Source of the DNA: JAQUOA01 sp037443785
GTDB lineage: Bacteria > Bacteroidota > Ignavibacteria > UBA10030 > UBA8401
Length of the DNA: 64,000 nt
Direction: 5' to 3'
Assembly: GCA_037443785.1 (NCBI GenBank)
Contig: JBBINR010000004.1
Span: 1 to 64,000 of the forward strand
Below are positions 8,414 through 17,624 of the stretch, in pieces. Both the position numbers and the translations under genes were made by a program. Each line of letters starts with the position of its first letter. The stretch's first letter is position 1. The notes beneath the pieces are model-generated. The model was not told the origin of the DNA. It ran no database searches and saw only the letters and a list, made by a program, of their open reading frames with translations.

Positions 8414-9447
8414 CGCAATACCGCTTTCTTTAAGGAACTTTCATACGGCTGATGGTGAACACCTTTTTCCGTAATAATCGCTGTGATCAACTCATTCGGA
8501 GTAACATCAAATGCCGGAGTAAAAGCTTCGCTCCCGAGCGGTGCAATTCGTTTTCCAAAATTTTCGAAAACTTCATCCCCTCCGCGTTCCTCAATCGGAA
8601 TTTCATTTCCAGATTGCAATGAAAGATCAATTGTTGATGTTGGTGCAACGATATAAAACGGGATGCCGTGTTCTTTTGCGAGGATAGCAAGATTATATGT
8701 GCCGATTTTGTTCGCCGCATCTCCATTCGCAACAATTCTATCTGAACCGACAATAACCAGATCAACTTTTTTTTGTTTGATCGTCCACGCTGCCGCATTA
8801 TCGGTAATTAGGGCTGAAGGAATCCCATTTTTTTGCAACTCCCACATCGTCAATCTTGCACCCTGCAATAACGGTCTGGTCTCGTCCGCATAGACAAAAA
8901 TTTCTTTGCCTTGACTGAACGCGGTTGCAATAACGCCAAATGCAGTTCCAATTCCACCCGTAGCGAGTGCACCAGTGTTGCAGTGAGTAACAATCACTGC
9001 ATTTGAAGGAATCAATTCGGCACCGAATTTACCCATCGTTGCACACATCACCTCATCCTCTTGATGAATCGCCGCCGCTTCGCTGCACAATATTTCAAAG
9101 AGCTTTTGTGTTTCGTGTGTAGAAGTTAGACGAATCCTATTTTGCATTCGTTCCAGCGCCCAAAAAAGATTTTTTGCTGTCGGACGAGTTTGTGATAAAA
9201 GATCGAAACTGGTTTGGAATGCATCTAAAAATTTTTGCAAAGAAGAATTCTTAAACGATTGAACCCCTATCAAAATTCCATAGGCAGCAGCGATTCCAAG
9301 AAGCGGTGCGCCCCGGACTTTCAATGAAATAATTGCATCGGCAAGTTCAGCAATATCCGATGTCTCAACGTACCGTTCTTCCAAGGGAAGCAGCGTCTGA
9401 TCAAGAAATCGTATCCTGTCGCCAAGCCATTCAATTGATCGAATCAT
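8410..9447 (-). CDS. mtnA: S-methyl-5-thioribose-1-phosphate isomerase (eIF2B-like)
   Basis: Encodes 345 residues of the aldose-ketose isomerase family that converts methylthioribose-1-phosphate to methylthioribulose-1-phosphate in methionine salvage. Family landmarks are RGAPLLGIAAAYG (45-57), the catalytic Cys156 in VTHCNTGALATGG, Asp236 in VGSDRIVANGDAANKIGTY, and IPIEERGGDEV. No other methionine-salvage gene is visible nearby. A PfkB kinase lies just upstream, separated by a terminator, so the related ribose-1,5-bisphosphate isomerase role is a possible alternative. Its ATG follows the hairpin by about 10 nt; it is coupled to recO by a 4-nt overlap. Confidence 0.88.
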   Translation of the reverse strand: MIRSIEWLGDRIRFLDQTLLPLEERYVETSDIAELADAIISLKVRGAPLLGIAAAYGILIGVQSFKNSSLQKFLDAFQTSFDLLSQTRPTAKNLFWALERMQNRIRLTSTHETQKLFEILCSEAAAIHQEDEVMCATMGKFGAELIPSNAVIVTHCNTGALATGGIGTAFGVIATAFSQGKEIFVYADETRPLLQGARLTMWELQKNGIPSALITDNAAAWTIKQKKVDLVIVGSDRIVANGDAANKIGTYNLAILAKEHGIPFYIVAPTSTIDLSLQSGNEIPIEERGGDEVFENFGKRIAPLGSEAFTPAFDVTPNELITAIITEKGVHHQPYESSLKKAVLR

Positions 9448-9456
9448 AACTCTTTT

Positions 9457-9486
9457 AAAAATTCGACTCCCGCAGAAGCGGGAGTC
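9457..9486 (-). terminator. Intrinsic terminator after the PfkB kinase gene
   Basis: Perfect 9-bp GC-rich stem (GACTCCCGC at 9465-9473 with 9478-9486) and a 4-nt loop; on the minus strand it is followed by a T5 run. It lies 25 nt past the kinase stop and immediately before mtnA, so it should limit read-through into mtnA. Confidence 0.85.
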
Positions 9487-9510
9487 TTTAAAAATAAAAT
9501 CGATTAACAG

Positions 9511-10428
9511 TTAATCTTCAAAACGCGAAAGAACTTTAAATTCCCTCACACGATCTTGGATTTTTAGGGAAGAAAGATCGCGTAAACCATCAATCGAAAC
9601 CTTCTCTACGCAAAATGATGCCATGGTGCTTCCGTAAATTACTGCACGCTTAAAATTCTCATGTGACAGATCATCGGTTTTTGCAAGCCATGCAGTAAAT
9701 CCTGCCGCAAAGGTATCACCAGCACCTGTCGGATCAAAAATATCCTCCAACGGATACGCCGGCGCAGAGAAGATTTGGTTTTCATGGAACAACAACGCTC
9801 CATGTTCTCCCTTTTTTATAATCAATGTCTTTGCACCAAGATTCTGAATCTTCTTTGCGGCACGAAGTAAGTTCGATTCATTTGCGAGAAGCCGCGCTTC
9901 AGAATCATTCAAGATAAACGCATCAAACATCGGAATAGTCTTGAGCAATTCTTCTTTTTTGGTTTCAATCCAGAAATTCATCGTATCGCCGACGACAAGT
10001 TTCGGTCTTTCAACTTGTTCCAACACGCGACGTTGCAACACCGGGTCAATATTTCCGAGACAGATATACTTTGTTTTTTTATATGACTCGGGAATTTTTG
10101 GATCAAATTTTTCAAACACATTCAATTTGAGTGACAATGTATCACGGTTATTTAAATCATAATGATATTTCCCTGACCAATGAAATGTTTTCCCGTCTTG
10201 AATAACTTCTAAACCTTCAAGATCAATTCCACGATTATTTAAAAACTCTATCGCGCCTTTCGGATAGTCGCCGCCCACAACACCAACAAGACGAACCGGT
10301 GAAACGAAATAACTTGATGCAACGGCAATATATACAGCCGAGCCGCCAAGGACATTATCTGCTTTACCAAACGGGGTTTCAATATCATCAATGGCAACCG
10401 ATCCGACAACAAGAATACTCAATGACAT
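9511..10428 (-). CDS. PfkB/ribokinase-family carbohydrate or nucleoside kinase
   Basis: About 305 residues. The N-terminal ILVVGSVAIDD strand, a GGSAVYIA substrate-binding block and the C-terminal FDPTGAGDTFAAGF motif with the catalytic Asp near residue 236 identify the PfkB family, which phosphorylates sugars or nucleosides with ATP. The substrate cannot be read from the sequence. The start is uncertain: GTG 10431 and ATG 10428 lie almost on top of the AGGAG, whereas TTG at 10422 is spaced 8 nt from it and gives M-S-I-L-V-V-G, typical for the family. It is last in the run from the amidohydrolase gene, followed by a strong terminator and then mtnA. Confidence 0.85.
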   Translation of the reverse strand: MSLSILVVGSVAIDDIETPFGKADNVLGGSAVYIAVASSYFVSPVRLVGVVGGDYPKGAIEFLNNRGIDLEGLEVIQDGKTFHWSGKYHYDLNNRDTLSLKLNVFEKFDPKIPESYKKTKYICLGNIDPVLQRRVLEQVERPKLVVGDTMNFWIETKKEELLKTIPMFDAFILNDSEARLLANESNLLRAAKKIQNLGAKTLIIKKGEHGALLFHENQIFSAPAYPLEDIFDPTGAGDTFAAGFTAWLAKTDDLSHENFKRAVIYGSTMASFCVEKVSIDGLRDLSSLKIQDRVREFKVLSRFED

Positions 10429-10443
10429 CACTCCTATAAAATT

Positions 10444-10923
10444 TTATAAATGAATTTCTGAAAAACTCGCCGCTTCTTTTCCCTGCACAATATACTCATG
10501 AACAACTTCTAATGCACGTACTTGACCCGGCCACACCAACATTTTTTTTGCTTTCTCGAAGGGATGCCATCCAAATTGATAATGTTCGTCCGATAATATC
10601 GGGTTTGTTTTGGGAGGAACCTGTACTGCAAATACGACCGTGTGATTTAACACATGATGTCTCATTGAATAGAACGTATTGACGTGAGGAACTATCCAAA
10701 GTTTTTGAGGAACATATCCCGTTTCTTCTTTCACTTCTCGTAAAGCAGCTTGCACGGCTGTTTCGACCCCTTCCATTGAGCCGGTGACAATTTGCCACAT
10801 ATCAGCATAGAGGTCATCATTTTTTGATCGACGGAGCATGAGATACAGCGGTTCTTTGTTATCAAAGGAAAAAATACATACTTCAACAACATTGCAGACA
10901 ATTTGCGTCATAATCCCTTTCAA
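10444..10923 (-). CDS. Nudix hydrolase
   Basis: Encodes 159 residues. The Nudix box matches the consensus exactly: G48 SMEGV E54 TAVQAAL R62-E-V-K-E-E-T-G-Y70, which binds the metal used to split nucleoside diphosphates linked to another group. The C-terminal region has HYQFGWHPFEKA, reminiscent of dihydroneopterin-triphosphate pyrophosphatases, but the substrate is not assignable. The start overlaps the stop of the upstream pseudouridine synthase gene by 4 nt (ATGA); an alternative ATG lies four codons in. Confidence 0.88.
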   Translation of the reverse strand: MKGIMTQIVCNVVEVCIFSFDNKEPLYLMLRRSKNDDLYADMWQIVTGSMEGVETAVQAALREVKEETGYVPQKLWIVPHVNTFYSMRHHVLNHTVVFAVQVPPKTNPILSDEHYQFGWHPFEKAKKMLVWPGQVRALEVVHEYIVQGKEAASFSEIHL

Positions 10924-11705
10924 AACATTTTTTTGTTTTTCGTCTGTTGCTTTTGAGATGGTGAAGTATGCACGCCGGCAGTTACGTGTTGAATTTCATC
11001 CATGGTTAATTTCCTTAAAACACCAATCGGTAAAGTCCCTAATTGCAGAGAACCGATTGCAGTTCTTCGCAATTCAATAACCGGATGATGAATTGCGTCA
11101 AACATTCTTCTAATCTGCCGATTCTTTCCTTCAACAATGACTACTTGGTATCGAGGAAGTTTGCGGTCACTATTGAGGAGAAGAATTTTTGCGGGCAGTG
11201 TTGTGTACCCGTCACTGAGCCTAACACCGTGAACAAAAATATCTATTTCGTCTTTACTCAACACACTCTCGCAAACAACTTCATACGTCTTAGGGAACTT
11301 CGATTCAGGATTGGTCAATTTTTCACCAAGCTGAGAATCATTGGTAATAAGCAACGCACCGGATGTATCTTTATCCAATCTCCCGACGGGAAAGAGATGA
11401 CGATCTCCCTGCCGAATGAAAAAATCATACACCGTTCTTCTTCCGCGCTCGTCGTTACGTGTTGTAACGACATCAACGGGCTTATTTAATAGGTAATATT
11501 CAAATTCTTTTCGAGAAGAAACTTTTTTCCCGTTAACAGAAATCGAATCTCGATCAGGGTCGACTCGAAAAGATAACGATTTGATTATTTTCCCATTGAC
11601 AGAAACACTCCCTTCTAAAACTAATTTTTCTGCCTGACTTCGAGAGCAATATCCTAATTTTGAAAGAGCGCGCGGAAGGCTGACAACTTTTTTTATCGTG
11701 TTCAC
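10920..11705 (-). CDS. Second RluB/RsuA-family pseudouridine synthase
   Basis: Encodes 261 residues. The S4 domain (PRALSKLGYCSRSQAEKLV) precedes the synthase fold with GRLDKDTSGALLITND as catalytic loop and the KNRQIRRMFDA motif. The tail is short and basic (ending KQQTKNKKMF). It is a paralogue of the protein at 196-954 and may modify a different rRNA uridine (RluB, RluE or RluF type). The frame opens with GTG at 11705, 15 nt after the P1 peptidase stop; no strong ribosome-binding site is seen. It is coupled to the Nudix gene downstream. Confidence 0.88.
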   Translation of the reverse strand: MNTIKKVVSLPRALSKLGYCSRSQAEKLVLEGSVSVNGKIIKSLSFRVDPDRDSISVNGKKVSSRKEFEYYLLNKPVDVVTTRNDERGRRTVYDFFIRQGDRHLFPVGRLDKDTSGALLITNDSQLGEKLTNPESKFPKTYEVVCESVLSKDEIDIFVHGVRLSDGYTTLPAKILLLNSDRKLPRYQVVIVEGKNRQIRRMFDAIHHPVIELRRTAIGSLQLGTLPIGVLRKLTMDEIQHVTAGVHTSPSQKQQTKNKKMF

Positions 11706-11720
11706 AATTAACTTTTAAAA

Positions 11721-12653
11721 TTATCCTGCAATTCCTTTGGTTCCGCCTTTGCCTTGTGCATAACGAACTGCGTTTCTGATTGCTTCTGAAGTTACAAACG
11801 CTCCCATTTCGGCGACAAGATCGACCGGAGCAATTACTTCACCGGTAGAAAGAGCAAATGCTACATCGCCATCGAATGTCGTATGGCTTGGAACAATCGC
11901 CCGAGCCATTCCATCATGACCTCGCTGCGCAACACGATTTGTATCGACTTTGGTTAATTTTGCATTAGAAGCAATAACAACGAGTGTCGTATTGGTGTTA
12001 CGGGTAAGAAGAAGTTCTGTATTGAGCGAAGTAAGCCGCTGCTCGGCGGAAAAAAAAGATCCATCGTTACGCGCACCTGCCAGAACCGTTCCGTCTTCAT
12101 TGACAATATCACCGACTGCATTAACCACGGCAATTGCACCAACAACAACGTCACCGATTTTTAACGATGAACTTCCAATCCCGCCTTTCATTGAACACTC
12201 AAATCCATTCCATTTACCGACAACGGCTCCAGTTCCTGCGCCAACACTTCCCTGTTCAAAATTTTTTGATGTATTCTTACAAGAGTGATAAGCATTTTCA
12301 GCAGTCGGAAAGATTGTCGAACTGCCGATATTTAAATCAAAAATAATTGCACTCGGTACAATCGGTACTGTTACCCATGGTGTTTTGTACCCGATTCCCT
12401 TTTCTGCAAGATACTGCATAACACCATTCGCAGCGCCAAGGCCAAACGCACTTCCCCCGGAAAGAAATATTGCATGAACCTCTTGCATTTGTTTATCGGG
12501 AGCAAGCAAAACCAATTCTCGCGACCCTGGGGAGCTCCCGCGAACATCGCAGCTTGCAACGGTATTTGGCGGACACAAAATAACTGTGCATCCTGTAATG
12601 TTTTCATTATCGGTATAATGTCCGACGGTAATTCCCGAAACGGCAGTAATCAT
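11721..12653 (-). CDS. P1-family (DmpA-like) aminopeptidase
   Basis: Encodes 310 residues. The opening GITVGHYTDNENITGCTVIL and the blocks DVRGSSPGSRE and IFLSGGSAFGLGAANGV are typical of the DmpA/BapA family of self-processing N-terminal-nucleophile hydrolases. The segment MKGGIGSSSLKIG places the likely autocleavage and nucleophilic Ser at about residue 161, splitting the chain into two subunits. Such enzymes remove N-terminal residues from peptides or amides; physiological substrates are usually unknown. No signal peptide is seen, so cytoplasmic. Confidence 0.88.
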   Translation of the reverse strand: MITAVSGITVGHYTDNENITGCTVILCPPNTVASCDVRGSSPGSRELVLLAPDKQMQEVHAIFLSGGSAFGLGAANGVMQYLAEKGIGYKTPWVTVPIVPSAIIFDLNIGSSTIFPTAENAYHSCKNTSKNFEQGSVGAGTGAVVGKWNGFECSMKGGIGSSSLKIGDVVVGAIAVVNAVGDIVNEDGTVLAGARNDGSFFSAEQRLTSLNTELLLTRNTNTTLVVIASNAKLTKVDTNRVAQRGHDGMARAIVPSHTTFDGDVAFALSTGEVIAPVDLVAEMGAFVTSEAIRNAVRYAQGKGGTKGIAG

Positions 12654-12695
12654 TATATTCTTATATTAAAAAATAATGTCGTCGCCACAATAAAA

Positions 12696-13466
12696 TTATT
12701 TTAATTTGAGATACGACAGGATAATCCCGCATGCCATTGCAGCATTTAAAGACTCAGCTTTTCCAAATGACGGGATCTTCAATCGAGTATCGGCAAAAAA
12801 AGAAACCTCTTTTGAAACCCCATGCGACTCATTTCCGATCACAAGTATTGATTTCTTTTCCCAGTACGCCGTGCGAAGGTCTTTACTTCCCGACAATGCC
12901 GTTGTGTAAACTGAATATCCCTCATGCTTACTTTTTTTTAAGAATGATACGAGGTCGGTATTATCAACAACCGGGAAATGGAACAATGATCCCATCGTTG
13001 CCCTCACCACTTTAGGATTGTAGACATCGACAGAATTTTTGCTGACCACCATTGCATCAACACCAAACCAATCGCAGGTGCGGATAATTGTTCCCAGATT
13101 TCCAGGATCATTGATTTGATCGACTGCGACAATCATTGCAGATTTATTATGGATTAAGTTTGCAAGATGATGGAGCGAAGACAATTTTGGAAGCACCGCG
13201 ATAATTCCCTGTGACGTTACCGTATCGGAAAGTGCATCGATTTCCTTTGTTGTCGCGGTCAACATTTCTTTTGCCGATTTTTTTATCACCTGAAATAATT
13301 TATTATCCAGAATCTTTTCTTCATCATAAACGATAGTTTCAAGAGTCATCCCGGATTTCACCGCCTCTTCAATAGTTTTCCACCCCTCAATAATAAATTT
13401 TTCACTCTCGTCTCGAAATTTTTTTTGATGAAGTTTTTTGATCTCTGAAAATCTTTGTTTACTCAT
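12696..13466 (-). CDS. SpoU/TrmH-family RNA 2'-O-methyltransferase
   Basis: Encodes 256 residues. An N-terminal substrate-binding region is followed by a SPOUT knot with the three family motifs: NDPGNLGTIIRTCDWFGV, LVIGNESHGVS and SLNAAMACGIILSYL. It should methylate ribose 2'-OH in rRNA or tRNA with SAM (RlmB-like), the target being undetermined. The ATG lies 8 nt inside the end of the mutase gene, giving overlapping, probably coupled, translation. Confidence 0.9.
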   Translation of the reverse strand: MSKQRFSEIKKLHQKKFRDESEKFIIEGWKTIEEAVKSGMTLETIVYDEEKILDNKLFQVIKKSAKEMLTATTKEIDALSDTVTSQGIIAVLPKLSSLHHLANLIHNKSAMIVAVDQINDPGNLGTIIRTCDWFGVDAMVVSKNSVDVYNPKVVRATMGSLFHFPVVDNTDLVSFLKKSKHEGYSVYTTALSGSKDLRTAYWEKKSILVIGNESHGVSKEVSFFADTRLKIPSFGKAESLNAAMACGIILSYLKLK

Positions 13467-15024
13467 ATATTCCCCATGTTTCTCTCAGAACGTCGGAAAT
13501 TTCCCCGATTGTCGCGTACCGCTCAACGGCAGCAAGAATATATGGAATAACATTATCTTTTCCAGAGGCAGTCTTTTTCAAATCACCTAAAATTGAATGT
13601 ACGGCATGCTGATCCCGGCGCGCTTTCACCGCGTTAAGATTTTTAATTTGATCGGTTCGAATGGATTCGTCAACTTTCAAAAGCTCTAATTCATTTTTTT
13701 CTTCCGTTACAAAACGATTGACGCCAACAATTACTTTTTTCCCTTCATCGATAGCCCGTTGATACTTATACGAGCTATCGGCAATTTCCGTTTGAAAATA
13801 ATTCTGTTCAATAGCGCGAACGGCACCGCCAAGCGAATCAATTTTTTTCAAATATTCAGTAACACGAAATTCGATTTCACTTGTCAAAGACTCAACAACA
13901 TATGAACCGGCCAGCGGATCAACGGTATCGGTAACACCGGTTTCGAATCCGATCACCTGTTGTGTCCGCAATGCAAGCCGTGCCGATTCTTCGGTGGGGA
14001 GTGCCAGGGCTTCATCTTTTGCATTTGTATGCAGCGATTGCGTTCCGCCCAACACTGCGGCCAGTGCCTGAATTGTTACGCGGGGGATATTCGTTTCAAT
14101 TTGCTGTGCTGTAAGCGTTGATCCTCCGGTCTGAGCATGGAATCGGAGCTTCATCGAATCAGGATTTGTCGCCCCGAATTCTTCTTTCATCATCACCGCC
14201 CATAATTTCCTTGCGGCTCGGAATTTTGCTATCTCTTCAAAAAAATTATTGTGCGCATTGAAGAAAAATGAAAGACGCGGAGCAAACGCATCAACCGGTA
14301 AGCCGGCAGCAACTGCGGCACGAACATATTCCTTTGCATTCGCAAGCGTGAAAGCAACTTCTTGAACAGCCGTCGAGCCCGCTTCGCGAATATGGTATCC
14401 GCTGATTGAAATTGTATTCCAACTCGGAAGATGTTCGCTGCACCACGCAAACGTATCGGTCACCAATCGCATGGACTGCTGCGGCGGATAAATATGCGTT
14501 CCGCGTGCAATGTATTCTTTTAAAATATCGTTTTGAATTGTTCCGGAAAGCTTCTTTAAATCGGCATTCTGCTTTTTTGCCAACGCAACATACATGCAGA
14601 GCAAAATTGCGGCAGTGGAATTAATCGTCATGGAAGTCGTGATCGCTTGAAGCTCGATTCCATTAAACAGTGTTTCAATATCGGCAAGCGTATCAATCGC
14701 CACTCCAACTTTCCCAACTTCACCTTCGCTCATCGCATGGTCGGAATCGTAACCCATTTGGGTGGGCAGATCAAAAGCGACCGACAATCCGGTTGTTCCC
14801 TGCGAGAGCAAATAGCGGTACCGTTCATTCGATTGTTGTGCCGTTCCAAAACCGGCGTACTGACGCATTGTCCATAAGCGAGACCGATACATCGTTGGAT
14901 ATACTCCGCGTGTGAACGGATATGTTCCCGGCTCACCGAGTTGATTCGAGGCATCAACATCAGACGCGGTGTAACATTCCTTAATCGGAATTCCTGAATC
15001 GGTCTGAAATTTCTTTGTCGTCAT
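13459..15024 (-). CDS. Methylmalonyl-CoA mutase catalytic (N-terminal) chain, without the B12-binding domain
   Basis: Starts at the ATG at 15024 (521 residues); an in-frame extension to 15090 is hydrophobic and out of family. The catalytic TIM barrel is complete: GEPGTYPFTRGVYPTMYRSR, QYAGFGTAQQSNERYRYLL, SVAFDLPTQMGYDSDH and the TGGSTLTAQQ and GTDTVDP-like regions. The cobalamin domain is missing, so this is the split form whose small B12-binding chain is encoded elsewhere. Substrate may be methylmalonyl-CoA or a related acyl-CoA such as isobutyryl-CoA; I could not tell them apart by eye. It overlaps the small membrane protein gene upstream by 44 nt. Confidence 0.88.
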   Translation of the reverse strand: MTTKKFQTDSGIPIKECYTASDVDASNQLGEPGTYPFTRGVYPTMYRSRLWTMRQYAGFGTAQQSNERYRYLLSQGTTGLSVAFDLPTQMGYDSDHAMSEGEVGKVGVAIDTLADIETLFNGIELQAITTSMTINSTAAILLCMYVALAKKQNADLKKLSGTIQNDILKEYIARGTHIYPPQQSMRLVTDTFAWCSEHLPSWNTISISGYHIREAGSTAVQEVAFTLANAKEYVRAAVAAGLPVDAFAPRLSFFFNAHNNFFEEIAKFRAARKLWAVMMKEEFGATNPDSMKLRFHAQTGGSTLTAQQIETNIPRVTIQALAAVLGGTQSLHTNAKDEALALPTEESARLALRTQQVIGFETGVTDTVDPLAGSYVVESLTSEIEFRVTEYLKKIDSLGGAVRAIEQNYFQTEIADSSYKYQRAIDEGKKVIVGVNRFVTEEKNELELLKVDESIRTDQIKNLNAVKARRDQHAVHSILGDLKKTASGKDNVIPYILAAVERYATIGEISDVLRETWGIYE

Positions 15025-15214
15025 TGTCCTCTCGTTTCTTAAGAAAATAATAAATGACCGGTGGAACAAAAATAAGGAAGATGACGACAATATGAAACAC
15101 GAAATACAAAATAACTGAGATCAAAACACTAAAAAACAAGATCGGTAAAGAGAGAGAATCGTAGTTTTCTGCGGGAAATTCAAATCTCCGTCTTTCATTC
15201 AGATTTCCAGTCAA
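14981..15214 (-). CDS. Small two-helix membrane protein
   Basis: Encodes 77 residues with two adjacent hydrophobic segments (about 22-40 and 43-58) and a charged, Asp/Lys/Arg-rich C-terminus (KKREDNDDKEISDRFRNSD). It is wedged between comEC and the mutase gene, overlapping comEC by 20 nt and the mutase by 44 nt, all in one direction, which supports expression. No family recognised. Confidence 0.6.
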   Translation of the reverse strand: MTGNLNERRRFEFPAENYDSLSLPILFFSVLISVILYFVFHIVVIFLIFVPPVIYYFLKKREDNDDKEISDRFRNSD

Positions 15215-17624
15215 TCTTCTTTATGGCATTCCCGTCCGATTCAAACACAATCGCTCCATTTTCATCCGTTCGATAAATTTTTACATTCATCGAACGATAT
15301 CGTCCCATAACAAGTTTTGACGGATGTCTGAATTTATTAAATTTTCCGACAGAGACAACAACGCTTTGCGGGGTCACACGCGAAATAAATTCTTCTGAAC
15401 TGCTCGTGATAGAACCATGGTGACCGGCTTTAATAATATCGCTGTCAAGAAAATCCCCGTAGCGATAAATCATTTCTTCTTCCGAAGGAACTTCAGCATC
15501 TCCGGTTAATAAGAAGGATGTCTTTCCATACACCAATTTTAAAACTATCGACGACTCATTCAAGTTAGAATATCCATCAAGTGAATCACGATCAATACAG
15601 GATTGGATCGGATGAAGACAATATAACCGCACATTGGGGAAAGAATTAATCATTGTTCCAGCCGTCACCATTTGTCGTGAACTTAAGTGCCTCAAGGTCA
15701 TATACTCTTGAAATAGTTTTGAATCCGCCGCTTGATCTTGATCAATCACTGATTTCACAGAAAAATGTTTCAACAAATACGGAATTCCTCCGAGATGGTC
15801 TGAATGTGGATGAGTTGTAAGAATCGCATCGACCTCCGAAATTCCATTCCTTGTTAAAAATGGAGCAACAATTCGTTCCCCTGCGTCATAGTTCGCCGCA
15901 ATAGGTCCACCATCAATAAGCATTGTGTGTCCCGATGGAAATTGAATCACAACTGCGTCGCCTTGTCCAACATCAAGAAATATCAACCGAAGAGCATTTT
16001 TATCTTCATTAAACAGAGATGCAGAGAAGATAACGGTAAGTAAAAAAAACGTAGCAAGAATAATCTTCTTCACCACTTCCTTGTTACGCAAATTAAAGAC
16101 AAAACCGACAATGGCAGAATAAAAGATTGTTTCCCGCAATCCATAGAGCGACGTATTGATTGTCGCGTATGGAACAAGTTCGGCAAGCCGCACAGCTTTC
16201 AGCGTAAACCACGCTATCACTTGATTGACTTCAAAAAAACATGTTGAGATATACGATGACAAAATTCCTACTAATACTCCGCTTAATCCCACCGTAACAA
16301 GAACGCCGACCAGTGGAACGACAATCAAATTTGCGGCAAAGGATACCAATGAAACTTTCCCAAAATAGTACGCCGTGAATGGAATTGTTCCAATTTGCGC
16401 GGCAAGAGAAACGGCAAATGCCTGCCATAGCCATTCCACCATTCGAAATTCTTCGAGCGGCTCGGGAATTTTTGTGATGAGCATGTTTAACTTGGGGTAA
16501 AAATAGACTATTGAGAATACCGCACTAAATGATAATTGAAATCCGACATCGAACAATTGCTTCGGTTCGATGAGCAAGATGATGACAGCAGAAGCACCAA
16601 GTGCGTTATACACATTCACGCGTTCTTCAAAATATTTCCCGAGCAGTACCGCAATTGCCATGAGCGACGCGCGGACAACCGAAGGAGTAGCCCCCGTTAA
16701 GAATGTATAATAAATTAAAACAACGATCGTCGCGGCAATTTTGAGCTTTCGTGGAAATCGTAACAATCCAAAAAGTGTAAAGACGATTGCAACGACAAGA
16801 ATGACATGGGAACCGGACACTGCAAGAACATGAATCGTTCCTGTGTTCATGAATGCAGTTTTGATTTCTTGCGAGATATCGGCTCTGTCTCCTAGCAACA
16901 ATCCAACGAGGAAATACGCTTCGTCACCGTTCATCACCGACATAATGTTTTTTGTAACAAAATCTTTTGAAGGGAAAATAATTTTTTCAAAAAGGAAGTT
17001 CGTTTTCTGTTCTTCCGACACTTGAATTTTGGAATATCCAAATACTAAAGCCGTTGCATAGATATCATTTAATTCAAGATATTTCTTGTAACTAAATTCT
17101 CCCGGGTTTCGTGAATCCACCGGTGATTGTAAAATCGATTTCAAGGAAATGATCGAACCGTATTCAATTTGTCTTACAGATTCCTTTCGGCGTTTATCAG
17201 GATGGATAGTGAGATAAGCTTTCCCATGAACTTTAACGGAATCATTTTCATCGCCAAGAGAAAATATTTCAACCAATGTTGATGTTTTACCATTTGATAT
17301 CCTGGGTTGATCGATTACCCGGCAATGGATCACCAATGAATCCGGAAGATCGACATACCGGATAATACTGCTCGGATCAATTAATTCGTGATTGATTGAA
17401 TATGATGCGCCTGCAGAAACAATCAAAAGAATAAGAAATGAAAGAGCAGGTGAACGCCGTCGCCCACTGTGAGATTTAAAATGGAAGTATTGAAATATCG
17501 CTGTAACAAATGCCACTGCACCTGCAACACACCACACAATCCATGAAAGAGAGGTGAATCGTGCAGCGATAATGCCAACGATGATCGCAAGTGCGGCTAC
17601 AATTGCCGGTTTATCTTTAATCAT
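15195..17624 (-). CDS. comEC: ComEC/Rec2-family DNA uptake channel
   Basis: Encodes 809 residues. Two or three N-terminal membrane helices, then a periplasmic OB-like domain (about 70-220), then the multi-helix competence domain (VLAVSGSHVILVVAIVF), and from about residue 545 a metallo-beta-lactamase-like domain with LDVGQGDAVVIQFP and THPHSDHLGG. ComEC transports one strand of DNA across the inner membrane and the metallo domain may degrade the other. No other competence gene is visible in the window. The start shares one base with the upstream stop (TAATG). Confidence 0.92.
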   Translation of the reverse strand: MIKDKPAIVAALAIIVGIIAARFTSLSWIVWCVAGAVAFVTAIFQYFHFKSHSGRRRSPALSFLILLIVSAGASYSINHELIDPSSIIRYVDLPDSLVIHCRVIDQPRISNGKTSTLVEIFSLGDENDSVKVHGKAYLTIHPDKRRKESVRQIEYGSIISLKSILQSPVDSRNPGEFSYKKYLELNDIYATALVFGYSKIQVSEEQKTNFLFEKIIFPSKDFVTKNIMSVMNGDEAYFLVGLLLGDRADISQEIKTAFMNTGTIHVLAVSGSHVILVVAIVFTLFGLLRFPRKLKIAATIVVLIYYTFLTGATPSVVRASLMAIAVLLGKYFEERVNVYNALGASAVIILLIEPKQLFDVGFQLSFSAVFSIVYFYPKLNMLITKIPEPLEEFRMVEWLWQAFAVSLAAQIGTIPFTAYYFGKVSLVSFAANLIVVPLVGVLVTVGLSGVLVGILSSYISTCFFEVNQVIAWFTLKAVRLAELVPYATINTSLYGLRETIFYSAIVGFVFNLRNKEVVKKIILATFFLLTVIFSASLFNEDKNALRLIFLDVGQGDAVVIQFPSGHTMLIDGGPIAANYDAGERIVAPFLTRNGISEVDAILTTHPHSDHLGGIPYLLKHFSVKSVIDQDQAADSKLFQEYMTLRHLSSRQMVTAGTMINSFPNVRLYCLHPIQSCIDRDSLDGYSNLNESSIVLKLVYGKTSFLLTGDAEVPSEEEMIYRYGDFLDSDIIKAGHHGSITSSSEEFISRVTPQSVVVSVGKFNKFRHPSKLVMGRYRSMNVKIYRTDENGAIVFESDGNAIKKIDWKSE

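Noticed and set aside
12670..12702. AAAATAAT/ATTATTTT inverted repeat between the P1 peptidase and TrmH-type genes
   Set aside because: Purely AT stem overlapping the TrmH stop with a 17-nt loop; not convincing as a terminator.
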